Origin: Cereibacter_A sp052244495
GTDB taxonomy: Bacteria > Pseudomonadota > Alphaproteobacteria > Rhodobacterales > Rhodobacteraceae
DNA length: 64,000 nt
Strand: one strand, 5' to 3'
Assembly: GCA_052244495.1 (NCBI GenBank)
Contig: JBQPXH010000011.1
A model generated the notes under the pieces. The model saw only the letters and a program-made list of their open reading frames with translations, ran no database searches and had not been told where the DNA came from. Each line of letters begins with the position of its first letter. Position 1 is the stretch's first letter. This document shows positions 41,874-50,943 of this stretch, piece after piece. The translations under genes and the position numbers were made by a program.

Positions 41874-44369
41874 ATGAAGACCCATGTGAAAGCCCTTGTC
41901 GTCGGCGGCGGCGCCGTCGGGAACGGCATCGCCTACCATCTCGCCAAGGCGGGTTGGGATACGATGCTGGTGGAGCGCGACGAACTGACCGCAGGCTCGA
42001 CCTGGCACGCGGCGGGACTGCTGCCGCTGTTCAACATGGGCTATGCCACCACCCACATCCACAAGTATTCGGTGGACTTCTACAAGGGGCTGGAGGCCGA
42101 GACCGGGCTCAACCCGGGCTTCTATGTGGTCGGCAACCTCCGCATGGCGCAGACCGACGCCCGGATGGACGAATACATGCTTTATTCCTCGGTCGCCGAG
42201 ACCGCAGGCGTCTATCACGAGTTCCTCACCCCGGCCCAGATCAAGGAGCGCTGGCCGCTCGTCCGCACCGAGGATCTCAAGGGCGCGCTGTTCCACCCGC
42301 AGGACGGCTACATCAACCCCGCCGACGTGACACAGGCCATGGCCAAGGGCGCGCGGCAGCTGGGCTGCACCATCGAGCGCAAGATCCAGGTCAACGGCTA
42401 TCGCTGGACCGGCAGCGAGTGGATCGTCACCTGCTGCCGGATGGCGGAAGTGGGCGGCAACCTGATCCCGACCGAGGAGACCTTCGAGATCCACGCCGAG
42501 CATGTGGTGACCGCGACCGGCAACCACGCGCAGCGCACGGCGCGACTTCTCGGCATCAAGATCCCGGCGATCCCGGTCGAGCACCAGTATATCGTGACCG
42601 AGCCCGACCCGGCGCTGGTCGAGTGGCGCAAGACCAACCCGCAGCACCCCGTCCTGCGCGACGCCGACGCGAAGTGGTATGTCCGCGAGGAACGCGGCGG
42701 CTGGATCCTCGGCCCTTATGAGCGGAACGCCCCGGCGCGGTTCCTCTATGACGTGCCCTCGAGCTTCCGCGCCGACCTCTTCCCGCTCGACCTCGAGCGG
42801 ATCGAGGAGGAATACATGTCGATGATCCACCGTCTGCCGTCGTCGGAGACCGTGGGCCTGAAGGACGACTACAATGGCCCGATCTGCTACACGCCCGACG
42901 GCAACCCGCTGGTCGGCCCGGCGCCGGGCCTGCGCAACATGTGGCTGGCGGAGGGCTTCAGCTTCGGCATCACCGCGGCGGGCGGCACGGGTTACTACCT
43001 CGCGCAGATGATGACCGAGGGCGAAGCCGAGATCGACATGGCCTCGCTCGATCCCAAGCGCTACGGCTCGTGGATGACGACCGAATACGCGGCGCGGAAG
43101 AACGAGGAATGCTACGAGCACGTCTTCATCCTTCACCATCCGGATGAAGAGCGCGAAGCCTGCCGCCCGCTGCGCACCGCCCCTGTCTATGACCGGCAGA
43201 GGGCGCTCGGCGCGCAGTTCGGCCAGGTGAACGGGTGGGAGCGGCCGAACTACTACGGCCCGCTCGATGCCGGTTCGAGCTTCGATCACGACAGCCGCAG
43301 CTTCCGCCGCGGCGCCTGGGTGCCCTACGCGCGCGAAGAGGCCGAGGCGCTGCGCGCAACGGCCGGCCTGATCGACGCGACAGCCTTCACCAAGCACCTG
43401 GTGCGGGGCCCCGGCGCCACGGCCTTCCTCGACTGGTTCACCTGCAACAAGCTGCCGGCCGTCGGCCGGATCAACCTGACCTACGCCCTGACGCCCACCG
43501 GCACCACCCGCACCGAGTACACCATCGTGCGGCTGGCCGAGAACGAGTACTACCTCGTCTCCGCCGGCGCCTGGACGGCCTATGACGCGGATTACCTGCG
43601 GAAATGTGCCGAGGAGAAGATCGCCGACTTCGGCTGGATCGACATCCATGACGTGACCACCCAATGGGGCGTCTTCGCGCTGGCCGGCCCGAATTCGCGC
43701 GCGATCCTGAACGAGGTCGTCCGGGATGCGGACCCGGCGACGCGGCTGTCGAACAAGCGCTTCCCGTGGCTCAGCTATCGCGACATCGAACTCGGCATGT
43801 GTCCGGTGCGCGCGGTGCGTGTGGCCTATACGGGCGAGCTTGGCTGGGAACTGCATCACCCGATCGAGATGTCGACCTATCTCTGGGACCTGCTGCTGAA
43901 GGCGGGCGAGACGCATGGGCTGCGCCTCGTGGGCGCCCGTGCGCAGAACTGGCTGCGGCAGGAGAAGAGCTATCGCGCCTTCGGCAGCGAGCTCGGCCGG
44001 GATGCCACGCCGCTGGAGGCGGGTCTCGACCGCTTCATCGACCTCTCGAAGGACTTCCAGGGCAAGCAGGCGATGCTCGACGTGGGGATCCGCTCGAAAT
44101 GCGTGACGCTGCTGATCGACGGTCCGGCCGATGCCGATCCCTGGGGGAAGGAGGCGCTGCTGCTGAACGGCGAAAAGGTCGGGCGTCTGACCTCGGGCGG
44201 CTGGTCGGTCGCCTTCGGCAAGCAGATCGGCATGGGCTACGTCCGCCCCGACCTCGCCGAAGTCGGCACGAAGCTGCAGGTGCGGATGTTCCGTGACACG
44301 TTCGAAGCCGTGGTTGCCGAGGATTCGCCCTACGATCCGAAGAACGCCCGGATCCGTCAGGACGGCTGA
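41874..44369 (+). CDS. Dimethylglycine/sarcosine dehydrogenase-type flavoprotein
   Basis: 831 aa. An N-terminal FAD oxidoreductase (DAO fold) has VVGGGAVGNGIAYHLAKAG. STWHAAGLLP provides the His that binds FAD covalently in this family. GcvT-type folate-binding domains follow (about residues 430-820, with 'ATAFTKHLVRGPGATAFLDW' and 'TGELGWELHHP'). It demethylates a methylated glycine or related amine, passing the methyl group to tetrahydrofolate. The exact substrate is not readable. Monocistronic; the 290 bp before it (41584-41873) contain no gene I can support. Confidence 0.85.
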   Translation: MKTHVKALVVGGGAVGNGIAYHLAKAGWDTMLVERDELTAGSTWHAAGLLPLFNMGYATTHIHKYSVDFYKGLEAETGLNPGFYVVGNLRMAQTDARMDEYMLYSSVAETAGVYHEFLTPAQIKERWPLVRTEDLKGALFHPQDGYINPADVTQAMAKGARQLGCTIERKIQVNGYRWTGSEWIVTCCRMAEVGGNLIPTEETFEIHAEHVVTATGNHAQRTARLLGIKIPAIPVEHQYIVTEPDPALVEWRKTNPQHPVLRDADAKWYVREERGGWILGPYERNAPARFLYDVPSSFRADLFPLDLERIEEEYMSMIHRLPSSETVGLKDDYNGPICYTPDGNPLVGPAPGLRNMWLAEGFSFGITAAGGTGYYLAQMMTEGEAEIDMASLDPKRYGSWMTTEYAARKNEECYEHVFILHHPDEEREACRPLRTAPVYDRQRALGAQFGQVNGWERPNYYGPLDAGSSFDHDSRSFRRGAWVPYAREEAEALRATAGLIDATAFTKHLVRGPGATAFLDWFTCNKLPAVGRINLTYALTPTGTTRTEYTIVRLAENEYYLVSAGAWTAYDADYLRKCAEEKIADFGWIDIHDVTTQWGVFALAGPNSRAILNEVVRDADPATRLSNKRFPWLSYRDIELGMCPVRAVRVAYTGELGWELHHPIEMSTYLWDLLLKAGETHGLRLVGARAQNWLRQEKSYRAFGSELGRDATPLEAGLDRFIDLSKDFQGKQAMLDVGIRSKCVTLLIDGPADADPWGKEALLLNGEKVGRLTSGGWSVAFGKQIGMGYVRPDLAEVGTKLQVRMFRDTFEAVVAEDSPYDPKNARIRQDG

Positions 44370-44378
44370 ACCCGGGAT

Positions 44379-44453
44379 GGGGGGCTGTCTGCCCCCCAAC
44401 GCCGCCGGCCAAGCCGGCGGCCCCCCGAGGATACTTGGGCGAGAGCGAAAGCC
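44379..44453 (+). repeat. Dispersed hairpin-plus-GGATACTT element, copy 2
   Basis: Hairpin GGGGGGC-TGTCT-GCCCCCC (44379-44397), a second stem GCCGCCGGC/GCCGGCGGC (44401-44421), then the core GGATACTTGGGCGAGAGCGA-AAG (44429-44451). It starts with the same 13 bases, GGGGGGCTGTCTG, as the copy inside xdhA. It lies between two convergent genes and could act as their terminator. Confidence 0.75.
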
Positions 44454-45245
44454 TCAGCGCAGGTTCAGCGCCAGCCAGGCGGCCCATCGGGTGGCGTCGC
44501 CGTTGAAGACGTTGATGTCGGTGACCTTGCCGATGCCCGGCACGATGCCCGTGCCCGTATATTGCCAGAAGGTCCAGGGGTGGCCCGCGTAGCGCTCGTG
44601 CGGGTGGGCGGCTACAGAGCGGAGCCAGAAGTCGTAGCCCTCAAGGCGCCACATCTCGTTCCGCTCGAAGAAATCGATCGTCGTGTAGATGATCGGACGC
44701 TTTCCGTAATGCGCGCCGACCTCGCGCAGGAAGGTCAGCGCCTCTGCCCTGACGACCGCAGGCTCGGGGCGGAAGGTGCAGGTGGGCGAGAAGGGGTTCC
44801 ACTCCATGTCGAGCACCGGCGGCAAGGCCCGCGGCGATCTCGGCACGTTGCGGATGAACCAGTCGGCCTGTTCCGCGGCGGGGCGGCAGAAGTAGAAGAA
44901 ATGGTAGGCGCCGCGCGGCACGCCGGCGCGGCCCGCGCCGCGCCAGTTCTCGTGGAAGGCGACGTCGAGACGGTCGCCGCCCTCGGTCGCCTTGATGAAG
45001 GCGAAGGACACGCCCGCCTCGGCCGCCGTGGGCCAGTCGATCAGGCCCTGGAAGCGCGAGACGTCGATCCCGTGGACCTGATAGCTCGACGGCGCCCGCC
45101 CGTTCCAGGGGTGGGGTCGGGCGTCGCCGAAGCTGGGCGGCGCGATGGTGACGGTCTGGCCCGAGGGCAGTTCGGCGGTGACTTCGGGCTTGCCGCAGGA
45201 CAGCAGCAGGGCCGCGAGGCCGAGGGCGAGGAGGCGTCGGGTCAT
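44454..45245 (-). CDS. GH25-family lysozyme-like lipoprotein
   Basis: 263 aa. A lipoprotein signal with lipobox LLSC (Cys near residue 17) anchors it in a membrane. The GH25 barrel shows 'GIDVSRFQGLIDWP' (first catalytic Asp), 'FAFIKATEG', 'GAYHFFYF' and 'VLDMEWNPF' (second acidic pair). GH25 enzymes cleave the MurNAc-GlcNAc bond of peptidoglycan. Although often a phage lysin fold, the lipoprotein signal and core-gene neighbours argue for a chromosomal cell-wall function. Confidence 0.88.
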   Translation of the reverse strand: MTRRLLALGLAALLLSCGKPEVTAELPSGQTVTIAPPSFGDARPHPWNGRAPSSYQVHGIDVSRFQGLIDWPTAAEAGVSFAFIKATEGGDRLDVAFHENWRGAGRAGVPRGAYHFFYFCRPAAEQADWFIRNVPRSPRALPPVLDMEWNPFSPTCTFRPEPAVVRAEALTFLREVGAHYGKRPIIYTTIDFFERNEMWRLEGYDFWLRSVAAHPHERYAGHPWTFWQYTGTGIVPGIGKVTDINVFNGDATRWAAWLALNLR

Positions 45246-45410
45246 GGGGCTCCGGGTGGGGTGGGGAAGACAGGCGCGACTTTGCCGCAACTGCGGACGG
45301 CTGTCACCCCTCGGGAGAGCGTCCGCCACCGGAGGTCGTAACGGCGGCGCCGAACGGGGCGTCCGGGCGAAGTTCCGCCGGCCGCGCAGGTTGGGCGCGG
45401 CCGCGCAGGA

Positions 45411-46046
45411 TCAGGCGCGGCGGGCCACGAACATCAGGTTGTGGGCGGGCATCTCGACCACGCGCGGCCGGAGGCCGGCGGCAAGGAGTTGCGCCTCGAC
45501 CCAGGCCCTGTCCTTCAGGCCGAGCCTCGGGTCCTGCGCGCGGAGGCTCGCGTCGAAATCCGCATCCCCGTCGCTGCCTGGGCGGCCGTCGCGCAGGAAC
45601 GGGCCGTAAAGGAAGAGGGTTCCGCCCGCCGTCAGCGCGGAAGCGGACTGAGCGAGGACAGAGGCGGCGTCCTCGTCCGGAATCAGGTGCAGCAGGTTCA
45701 CGATGAGCACCGCCTCGGAGGGGTAACGCTCCGGCCATCCGGGCCGGGCCGCATCGAGCGCAATCGGAGCAAGAAGGTTGGGGGCGGCAGCGGTCCTGCG
45801 CCAGGCCTCGATCGAGACGAGGTTCTCGGGATCAAGGTCCGAGGGCTGCCAGAGCAGCGCGGGAAACGCGGCCGCGAAACGTGCGGCGTGCTGCCCGGTG
45901 CCCGAGGCGATCTCGAGCAGCCGCCCCGTTGGCGCCTCTGCGCGCAGGACGGCGAGAATCGCCTCGGCATTGCGGTCCGCCGAAGGGGCGTGGCGGCGAC
46001 CGTCCGGCCCCGTCGGCGCGCCGGAATCGGGCAGCTGCAAGCTCAT
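45411..46046 (-). CDS. DUF938 SAM-dependent methyltransferase-like protein
   Basis: 211 aa. SAM-binding motif I LLEIASGTGQHAARFA (near residue 43), 'WQPSDLDPENLVSIEAW' and 'VNLLHLIPDEDAASVL', which are DUF938 signatures. Substrate unknown. The ATG overlaps the stop of the upstream flavoprotein gene, so the two form a coupled pair. Confidence 0.85.
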   Translation of the reverse strand: MSLQLPDSGAPTGPDGRRHAPSADRNAEAILAVLRAEAPTGRLLEIASGTGQHAARFAAAFPALLWQPSDLDPENLVSIEAWRRTAAAPNLLAPIALDAARPGWPERYPSEAVLIVNLLHLIPDEDAASVLAQSASALTAGGTLFLYGPFLRDGRPGSDGDADFDASLRAQDPRLGLKDRAWVEAQLLAAGLRPRVVEMPAHNLMFVARRA

Positions 46047-47113
46047 GCGAACCGCTGGGGCGAGAGGGCCGCGACGAGCGCCGCAGGCATCTCGGGGCTG
46101 CGACCGCCAACAAGGTCGGCGATGAGGCGGCTTGCGGCCGGACAGGTCTGGAACCCGTAGCCGCCCTGGCCTGCGAGCCAGAAGAAACCGGGCACGCGCG
46201 GGTCCTCTCCGATGACCAGCACCCTGTCGGGCGCGAAGGTGCGCAGGCCCGCCCAGGAGGCGAGGAGGCGCGTCACGGGCTCCGTCACCATCTCCTCGTA
46301 CCGCGCCAGCCCCTCGGCCAGCACCATGTCGTCCGCCCAGGCGTCATGGGGCTCCTGCGGATCCTCGTCGGCGGGCGAGACGATCAGCGCGCCCGCATCG
46401 GGCTTGGCATACCAGGTCTCGCCCACGCCGAACATCATCGGCCACCGCGAGACGTCGAGCCCGCCCGGCGCCGGAATGCGCGCCATGGAGCGCCGGTACG
46501 GCGTGAGGCCGAGCGGCCGAACGCCCGCCATTTCAGCCAGCCGGTCGGCCCAGGCGCCGGCGGCATTGACGAGGATGCGGGCGCGATGCTCCTCGCCCGC
46601 GGTCACGCGCCATGTTGTCCCATCGCGCGCGATGGAAGTCACGGGAGCGTTCGTCAGGATCCGGGCGCCCCTGCCGCGGGCCTCGCGCGCGAAGCGCTGC
46701 AGGAGGAGGTCGGTGTCGATGTCCCAGGCGTGTCCTGCCAGACCGACATGCGAGACCTCCGGCGCCAGGATCGGCACGATGGCGCGGGCCTCGTCCGGAG
46801 AGATCTGCTCCAGATGCATGAGGCCCGCCTCGGTGGCGAAGCGTTCGGCTTCGTGATCCCGGCCGAGAACCATGATCCCGCGAGGCGAGAGGATGCCGTC
46901 GGATTGGCGGAAGAAGTCGCCCGAGGCGAGCGACAGTTCCACGACCGGCGGAAGCCCGTAGCGTGGCTCGTAAAGTGCGGCAGAGCGGCCCGAGGCGTGA
47001 TGCGCGAGGGAGTCCTCGGCCTCGAGCAATGTGACCGAACCCAGTTCGGACAGGCGGGCGGCGGCCGAGACCCCGGCTATGCCCCCGCCGATGATGAGGA
47101 AATCGCGATCCAT
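46043..47113 (-). CDS. FAD-dependent D-amino-acid dehydrogenase-type protein
   Basis: 356 aa. DAO fold with FLIIGGGIAGVSAAARLS at the N-terminus, 'SGRSAALYEPRYG' near residue 43, and the C-terminal 'FFWLAGQGGYGFQTCPAASRLIADLVGG' that closes the FAD site. The pattern is close to D-arginine dehydrogenases (DauA type), although substrate choice cannot be read. Start ATG 47113 was chosen since upstream codons add only a short extension. Coupled to the DUF938 gene. Confidence 0.85.
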   Translation of the reverse strand: MDRDFLIIGGGIAGVSAAARLSELGSVTLLEAEDSLAHHASGRSAALYEPRYGLPPVVELSLASGDFFRQSDGILSPRGIMVLGRDHEAERFATEAGLMHLEQISPDEARAIVPILAPEVSHVGLAGHAWDIDTDLLLQRFAREARGRGARILTNAPVTSIARDGTTWRVTAGEEHRARILVNAAGAWADRLAEMAGVRPLGLTPYRRSMARIPAPGGLDVSRWPMMFGVGETWYAKPDAGALIVSPADEDPQEPHDAWADDMVLAEGLARYEEMVTEPVTRLLASWAGLRTFAPDRVLVIGEDPRVPGFFWLAGQGGYGFQTCPAASRLIADLVGGRSPEMPAALVAALSPQRFA

Positions 47114-47153
47114 GCGGCGCAGGCTGGCCCGCGGCGCGGGCGTTGGCAAGGGG

Positions 47154-48434
47154 TCATCCCTTGCGCGCGGCCTTGAGCTTGTCGATGCCGAGCATCTTCA
47201 TTGCCGCCCATTCGTAGATCGGCTCGGCCGTGCCCATCTTCACCTTGCGCAGGAAGTATTTCTCGAAGCCAATCTTGGCGAAATGCACCCAGCGGCCCTC
47301 GGACGACCAGTTGACGTTGCGGGGCGGGATCTGCGGCTGCGCGATGAAGGCGATGCCGCGATCACCGAAATCCGCGAGGCAGACGGCGTTCCAGGTGGCC
47401 ACCTCGTCAGGCTCCTTCCCGCGGACGAGCGCCGCGATGTTGTGGGCCGTGGCCGTCACCATCGATTCGATCATGAAGCCGGTCTTGGGCACGCCGACGG
47501 GCACGGGGGTCTCGCCCATCGGAGGGATCGCCACGCAGACACCGATGGCGAAGATGTTGGGATAGGTCGGGTTGCGCTGGTGGCGGTCGACGATGGTGAA
47601 GCCGCGCGGGTTCGAGAGGCCCTCGATGCCCGACACCGCCTTCACGCCGCGGAAGGCGGGCAGCATCATCGCATAGCCGAAGGGCAGGGCATGCGGCCTT
47701 GTCGTTCCGTCCTGACCCACCTCCTCGACATGCATCAGTCCCTTTTCGACCCGGGCTACGCGCGAAGAGGTCAGCCACTTGATGTGCCGCGTCCGCAGGG
47801 CGGATTCCAGCAGGCCCTTGGTGTCGCCCACGCCGTCGAGCCCGAGATGGCCGATATAGGGCTCGGAGGTGACGAACGTCATGGGCACCCGGTCGCGGAT
47901 CTTCCGCTTGCGCAGGGCCGCATCAAGGATGAAGGCGAATTCGTAGGCCGGGCCGAAGCAGCTCGCGCCCTGCGCGGCACCGACGACGATCGGGCCGGGC
48001 TCCTCGCAGAAGCGCTCGAAGGCTTCGTGCGCGGCCTCGGCATGGTCAATGTGGCAGACCGATTGGGTATGGCCCTCCGGTCCGAACCCCTCGATCTCGT
48101 CGAAGGCGAGATCGGGGCCCGTCGCCAGCACGAGATAGTCGTAGGAGAGGGAGGTTCCGTCGGCCAGCTCCACCCTGTTCTGCGCCGGCAGAAGCCGGGT
48201 GGCCGGCGTCTTGCGGAAGGCTATGCCGAGACGCTGCATGGTTGGCGTCAGATCGGCGGTGATGTGGCCACGGGTGCGCCAGCCGACGGCCACCCAAGGG
48301 TTCGAGGGCACGAAGTGGTAGGCCGGATCCCTTGTGACGACGGTGATGCGATCCTCGCTACGCAGTTGCTGCTGCAGTTCGTAGGCCATGATCGAGCCGC
48401 CGAGACCGGCTCCGAGGACGACGACATGTGCCAA
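47154..48434 (-). CDS. sqr: Sulfide:quinone oxidoreductase
   Basis: 426 aa. FAD motif VVVLGAGLGGSIMAYEL. All three SQR cysteines are present: Cys127 (SVCH), Cys159 (GASCFGPAYE) and Cys352 (NAVCLADFGD), almost at Rhodobacter capsulatus positions. It oxidises sulfide at the periplasmic face and reduces quinone. Translation begins at a TTG (48434) with GGAGG 7 nt upstream. A terminator 110 nt upstream on the same strand may be a leader attenuator. Confidence 0.92.
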   Translation of the reverse strand: MAHVVVLGAGLGGSIMAYELQQQLRSEDRITVVTRDPAYHFVPSNPWVAVGWRTRGHITADLTPTMQRLGIAFRKTPATRLLPAQNRVELADGTSLSYDYLVLATGPDLAFDEIEGFGPEGHTQSVCHIDHAEAAHEAFERFCEEPGPIVVGAAQGASCFGPAYEFAFILDAALRKRKIRDRVPMTFVTSEPYIGHLGLDGVGDTKGLLESALRTRHIKWLTSSRVARVEKGLMHVEEVGQDGTTRPHALPFGYAMMLPAFRGVKAVSGIEGLSNPRGFTIVDRHQRNPTYPNIFAIGVCVAIPPMGETPVPVGVPKTGFMIESMVTATAHNIAALVRGKEPDEVATWNAVCLADFGDRGIAFIAQPQIPPRNVNWSSEGRWVHFAKIGFEKYFLRKVKMGTAEPIYEWAAMKMLGIDKLKAARKG

Positions 48435-48544
48435 GGTGATTCCTCCGCTTCCCTCAACCGACAATACATCATAATTAATGAATATGTCGAGCGATCCGCA
48501 TCGGGGCATCGGAGGTGGTCCGCCGTGGCCGCTGCCCGGAGAAG

Positions 48545-48810
48545 AAAAAAGCCCCGGTCGCAAGGACCGGGGCCAGGAGGTCGCATCGGGAAGGGGTATC
48601 GAGGTAGGAGCGGCTCCGGGGCGTCGTGATCAAAAAGGAAGTCTTTTCAAAAAAATACCGAACAAGGCAAACTCGCATCTGGGGGAAGGTCTGAACGAAA
48701 GCAACTGAAAGGTCATCCCCGGTTCCGCTGAATTCAACTTAGCACGTCCCTCAGCAGTGCAGAATACGGGGGGATGGGTCTCACCTCCGTTTTGACGGAA
48801 CATTCACGTC
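48545..48810 (-). ncRNA. Candidate small RNA or attenuated leader upstream of sqr
   Basis: The 433-bp gap between the BMP gene and sqr contains, on the minus strand, a strong terminator: GCCCCGGTC/GACCGGGGC stem (48564-48572 with 48551-48559) then six T (48545-48550). The BMP operon already ends at its own terminator (48811-48843), so some other transcript starting in 48573-48810 must use the first one. No protein-coding frame is convincing there. Start point and promoter are not determined. Confidence 0.45.
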
Positions 48811-48843
48811 AAAAAGAATGGCCCGGACCATGAGGTCCGGGCC
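48811..48843 (-). terminator. Terminator of the purine-transport operon
   Basis: Minus-strand stem GGCCCGGACC/GGTCCGGGCC (48834-48843 with 48820-48829), loop of four, followed by ATTCTTTTT. It lies directly after the BMP gene. Confidence 0.8.
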
Positions 48844-48866
48844 TACGCCTCCGAACGGGGCAATCG

Positions 48867-49961
48867 TTACTTCGGGATCTCGCCCGAAATGCCCTCGACG
48901 TAGAAATTCATGCCGAGAAGGTCGGAATCAGGGGCCGTCTCGCCTTCGGCCAGCCAGGCCGATCCGTCCTGCTTGTTCAGCGGACCGGTGAAGGGGTGGT
49001 AGGTGCCGGCGGCGATCGCATCGTGGACCTCCATCGCCTTGGCCTTCACCTCGGCGGGCACGGCGTCCGTGATCTCGCCGATCTTCACCTCGCCCCCGGC
49101 GATGCCTTCCCAGGCGTCGGTGCTCTCCCAGGTGCCGTCGAGCACCATGCCCACGCGCTTGACGTAGTAGGGCGCCCAGTTGTCGATGATCGAGGAGACC
49201 CGCGGCGAGGGCTTGTAGTTCGCCATGTCCGAGGCCTGGCCGAAGCCGATCACGCCCTCGGTCTTGGCCGCTTCGGCCAGCGGCGCGGTCGAGTCGGTGT
49301 GGGCGAGGATGACGTCCACGCCCTGCTCGATCAGCGCCTTCGCGGCATCGGCCTCCTTGGCCGGGTCGAACCAGGTATAGGCCCAGACGACCGAGATCGA
49401 TACGTCGGGATTGACCTTCCGGGCGTGGATGAAGGAGGAGTTGATGCCCTGCACCACTTCCGGGATCGGATAGGAGCCGATGTAGCCGATCTTGTTCGAC
49501 TTGGTCATCATGCCCGCGATGGTGCCGCAGACCGCCCGGCCCTCGTAGAAGCGGGCGTTGTAGGTCGCGACGTTCGGATGCTCGCGCTTGAAGCCGGTGC
49601 AATGCTCGAACTTCACGTTCGGGAACTTGGCCGCGACGTTGTTGGTCGCGTCCATGTAGCCGAAGGAGGTGGTGAAGATGATGTCGCAGCCCGAGAGCGC
49701 CATCTGCGTCAGCACGCGCTCGGCATCCGATCCTTCCGGCACGCTCTCCTGGTAGACGGTTTCCACCCGGTCGCCGTATTCCGCCTCGACGGCCAGCCGG
49801 CCTTCGTTGTGCTGGAAACTCCAGCCGCCGTCGCCGATCGGGCCGACGTAGATGAAGCCGACCTTCACCTTGTCCTTGGCCTGGGCCACCGCGGCCCGGC
49901 CTCCCGCCAGCGACAGCGCGAGGCCCGAGGCGGCGCCCGCGAGAAGCGTTCTGCGATCCAT
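48867..49961 (-). CDS. BMP-family substrate-binding protein (nucleoside/purine importer)
   Basis: 364 aa. A Tat-like or Sec signal (MDRRTLLAGAASGLALSLAGG, cleaved near AVAQA), then the BMP/Med fold: 'VKVGFIYVGPIGDGGWSFQHNEG', 'DIIFTTSFGYMDATNNVAAKFP', 'KIGYIGSYPIPEVVQGINSSF'. Such proteins bind nucleosides or purine bases in the periplasm. Last gene of the leftward operon behind xanthine dehydrogenase, which argues for a xanthine or hypoxanthine-type substrate (inference). Confidence 0.92.
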   Translation of the reverse strand: MDRRTLLAGAASGLALSLAGGRAAVAQAKDKVKVGFIYVGPIGDGGWSFQHNEGRLAVEAEYGDRVETVYQESVPEGSDAERVLTQMALSGCDIIFTTSFGYMDATNNVAAKFPNVKFEHCTGFKREHPNVATYNARFYEGRAVCGTIAGMMTKSNKIGYIGSYPIPEVVQGINSSFIHARKVNPDVSISVVWAYTWFDPAKEADAAKALIEQGVDVILAHTDSTAPLAEAAKTEGVIGFGQASDMANYKPSPRVSSIIDNWAPYYVKRVGMVLDGTWESTDAWEGIAGGEVKIGEITDAVPAEVKAKAMEVHDAIAAGTYHPFTGPLNKQDGSAWLAEGETAPDSDLLGMNFYVEGISGEIPK

Positions 49962-50010
49962 TCCGTATGCTCCCTGTTCGGTGCCGGGCAGGCCCGGCCG
50001 ATATGCTGCC

Positions 50011-50943
50011 TCAGCGCGAGGCGTGGAAGGTCTTGCCCAGCGAGGCTGGTGCCGCCGTGCTGCGGCGCCGATCCGCGGACATGATGACCAGCACGAGGAT
50101 GGTTATCAGATAGGGCGACATGGACAAGTATTGCACGGGGATCCGCGCGCCGGCCGCCTGCAGGTTCAATTGCAGGACGGTGATGCCGCCGAAAAGATAG
50201 GCGCCGAGCAGGACGCGCCAGGGCCGCCAACTGGCGAAGACCACGATGGCCAGCGCGATCCAGCCCGCGCCGGCGGTAATCCCGTCGGTCCATTGCGGCA
50301 CCCGGATGAGGCTGAGATAGGCCCCGCCGAGCCCCGCCATCGCGCCGCCGAACAGGATGGCGAGCACCCGGATCCGCACCACATGGTAGCCGAGCGCATG
50401 GGCCGCCTCGTGATTCTCGCCCACCGCCCGCAGGACGAGGCCCGCCCGGGTGTGGCGGAGCACGAACCAGACCGCTGCCACCGCCGCGATCGAGAGATAG
50501 ACCATCACGTCATGCCGGAAGAGCATGGTCCCGAGCCAGGGAATGTCCGAAAGCGGGCCGAGGTCGAGCCGCCCGGTCGGAGGCGGCTTCACGCCGACAT
50601 AGCTCTGGCCCAGAAGGCTCGAGAGGCCGAGCCCGAAGAGGGTAAGCGCAAGGCCCGTCGCCACCTGATTGGCCATCAGGACCTGCGTGAGCAGCGCGAA
50701 GATCACGCTCAGCGCGGCGCCGCCCGCAGCGCCCCCCACGAAACCCGCGAGGGGACTTCCGGTCTCGACGGCCACGACGAAGCCGCAGATCGCGCCGATG
50801 ATCATCATCCCCTCGACCCCGAGGTTCAGCACGCCCGATTTCTCGACCACCAGCTCGCCGATGGCCGCGAGGATGATCGGCACCGAGGCCGTCATCAGCG
50901 AGGCCACGAGCACGGCCGGATTGATGCCTCCGAGCAGGTCCAT
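50011..50943 (-). CDS. ABC transporter permease, nucleoside/purine type
   Basis: 310 aa. About nine membrane helices and the BPD_transp_2 pattern 'ELVVEKSGVLNLGVEGMMIIGAICGF' near the start, with 'RAVGENHEAAHALGYHVVRIRVLAILFGGAMAGLGGAYLS'. It forms the channel with the permease upstream, whose stop its ATG overlaps (ATGA). The BMP gene follows after 49 bp. Confidence 0.92.
   Translation of the reverse strand: MDLLGGINPAVLVASLMTASVPIILAAIGELVVEKSGVLNLGVEGMMIIGAICGFVVAVETGSPLAGFVGGAAGGAALSVIFALLTQVLMANQVATGLALTLFGLGLSSLLGQSYVGVKPPPTGRLDLGPLSDIPWLGTMLFRHDVMVYLSIAAVAAVWFVLRHTRAGLVLRAVGENHEAAHALGYHVVRIRVLAILFGGAMAGLGGAYLSLIRVPQWTDGITAGAGWIALAIVVFASWRPWRVLLGAYLFGGITVLQLNLQAAGARIPVQYLSMSPYLITILVLVIMSADRRRSTAAPASLGKTFHASR

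Noticed and set aside
41835..44399. An 854-codon open frame on the minus strand
   Set aside because: Opposite the dimethylglycine dehydrogenase-type gene; no conserved motif.
48802..48819. A possible SqrR box (ATTC...GAAT) upstream of sqr
   Set aside because: The spacer is 10 bp, not the 8 bp I recall for the known site, and it falls within the terminator of the purine operon.
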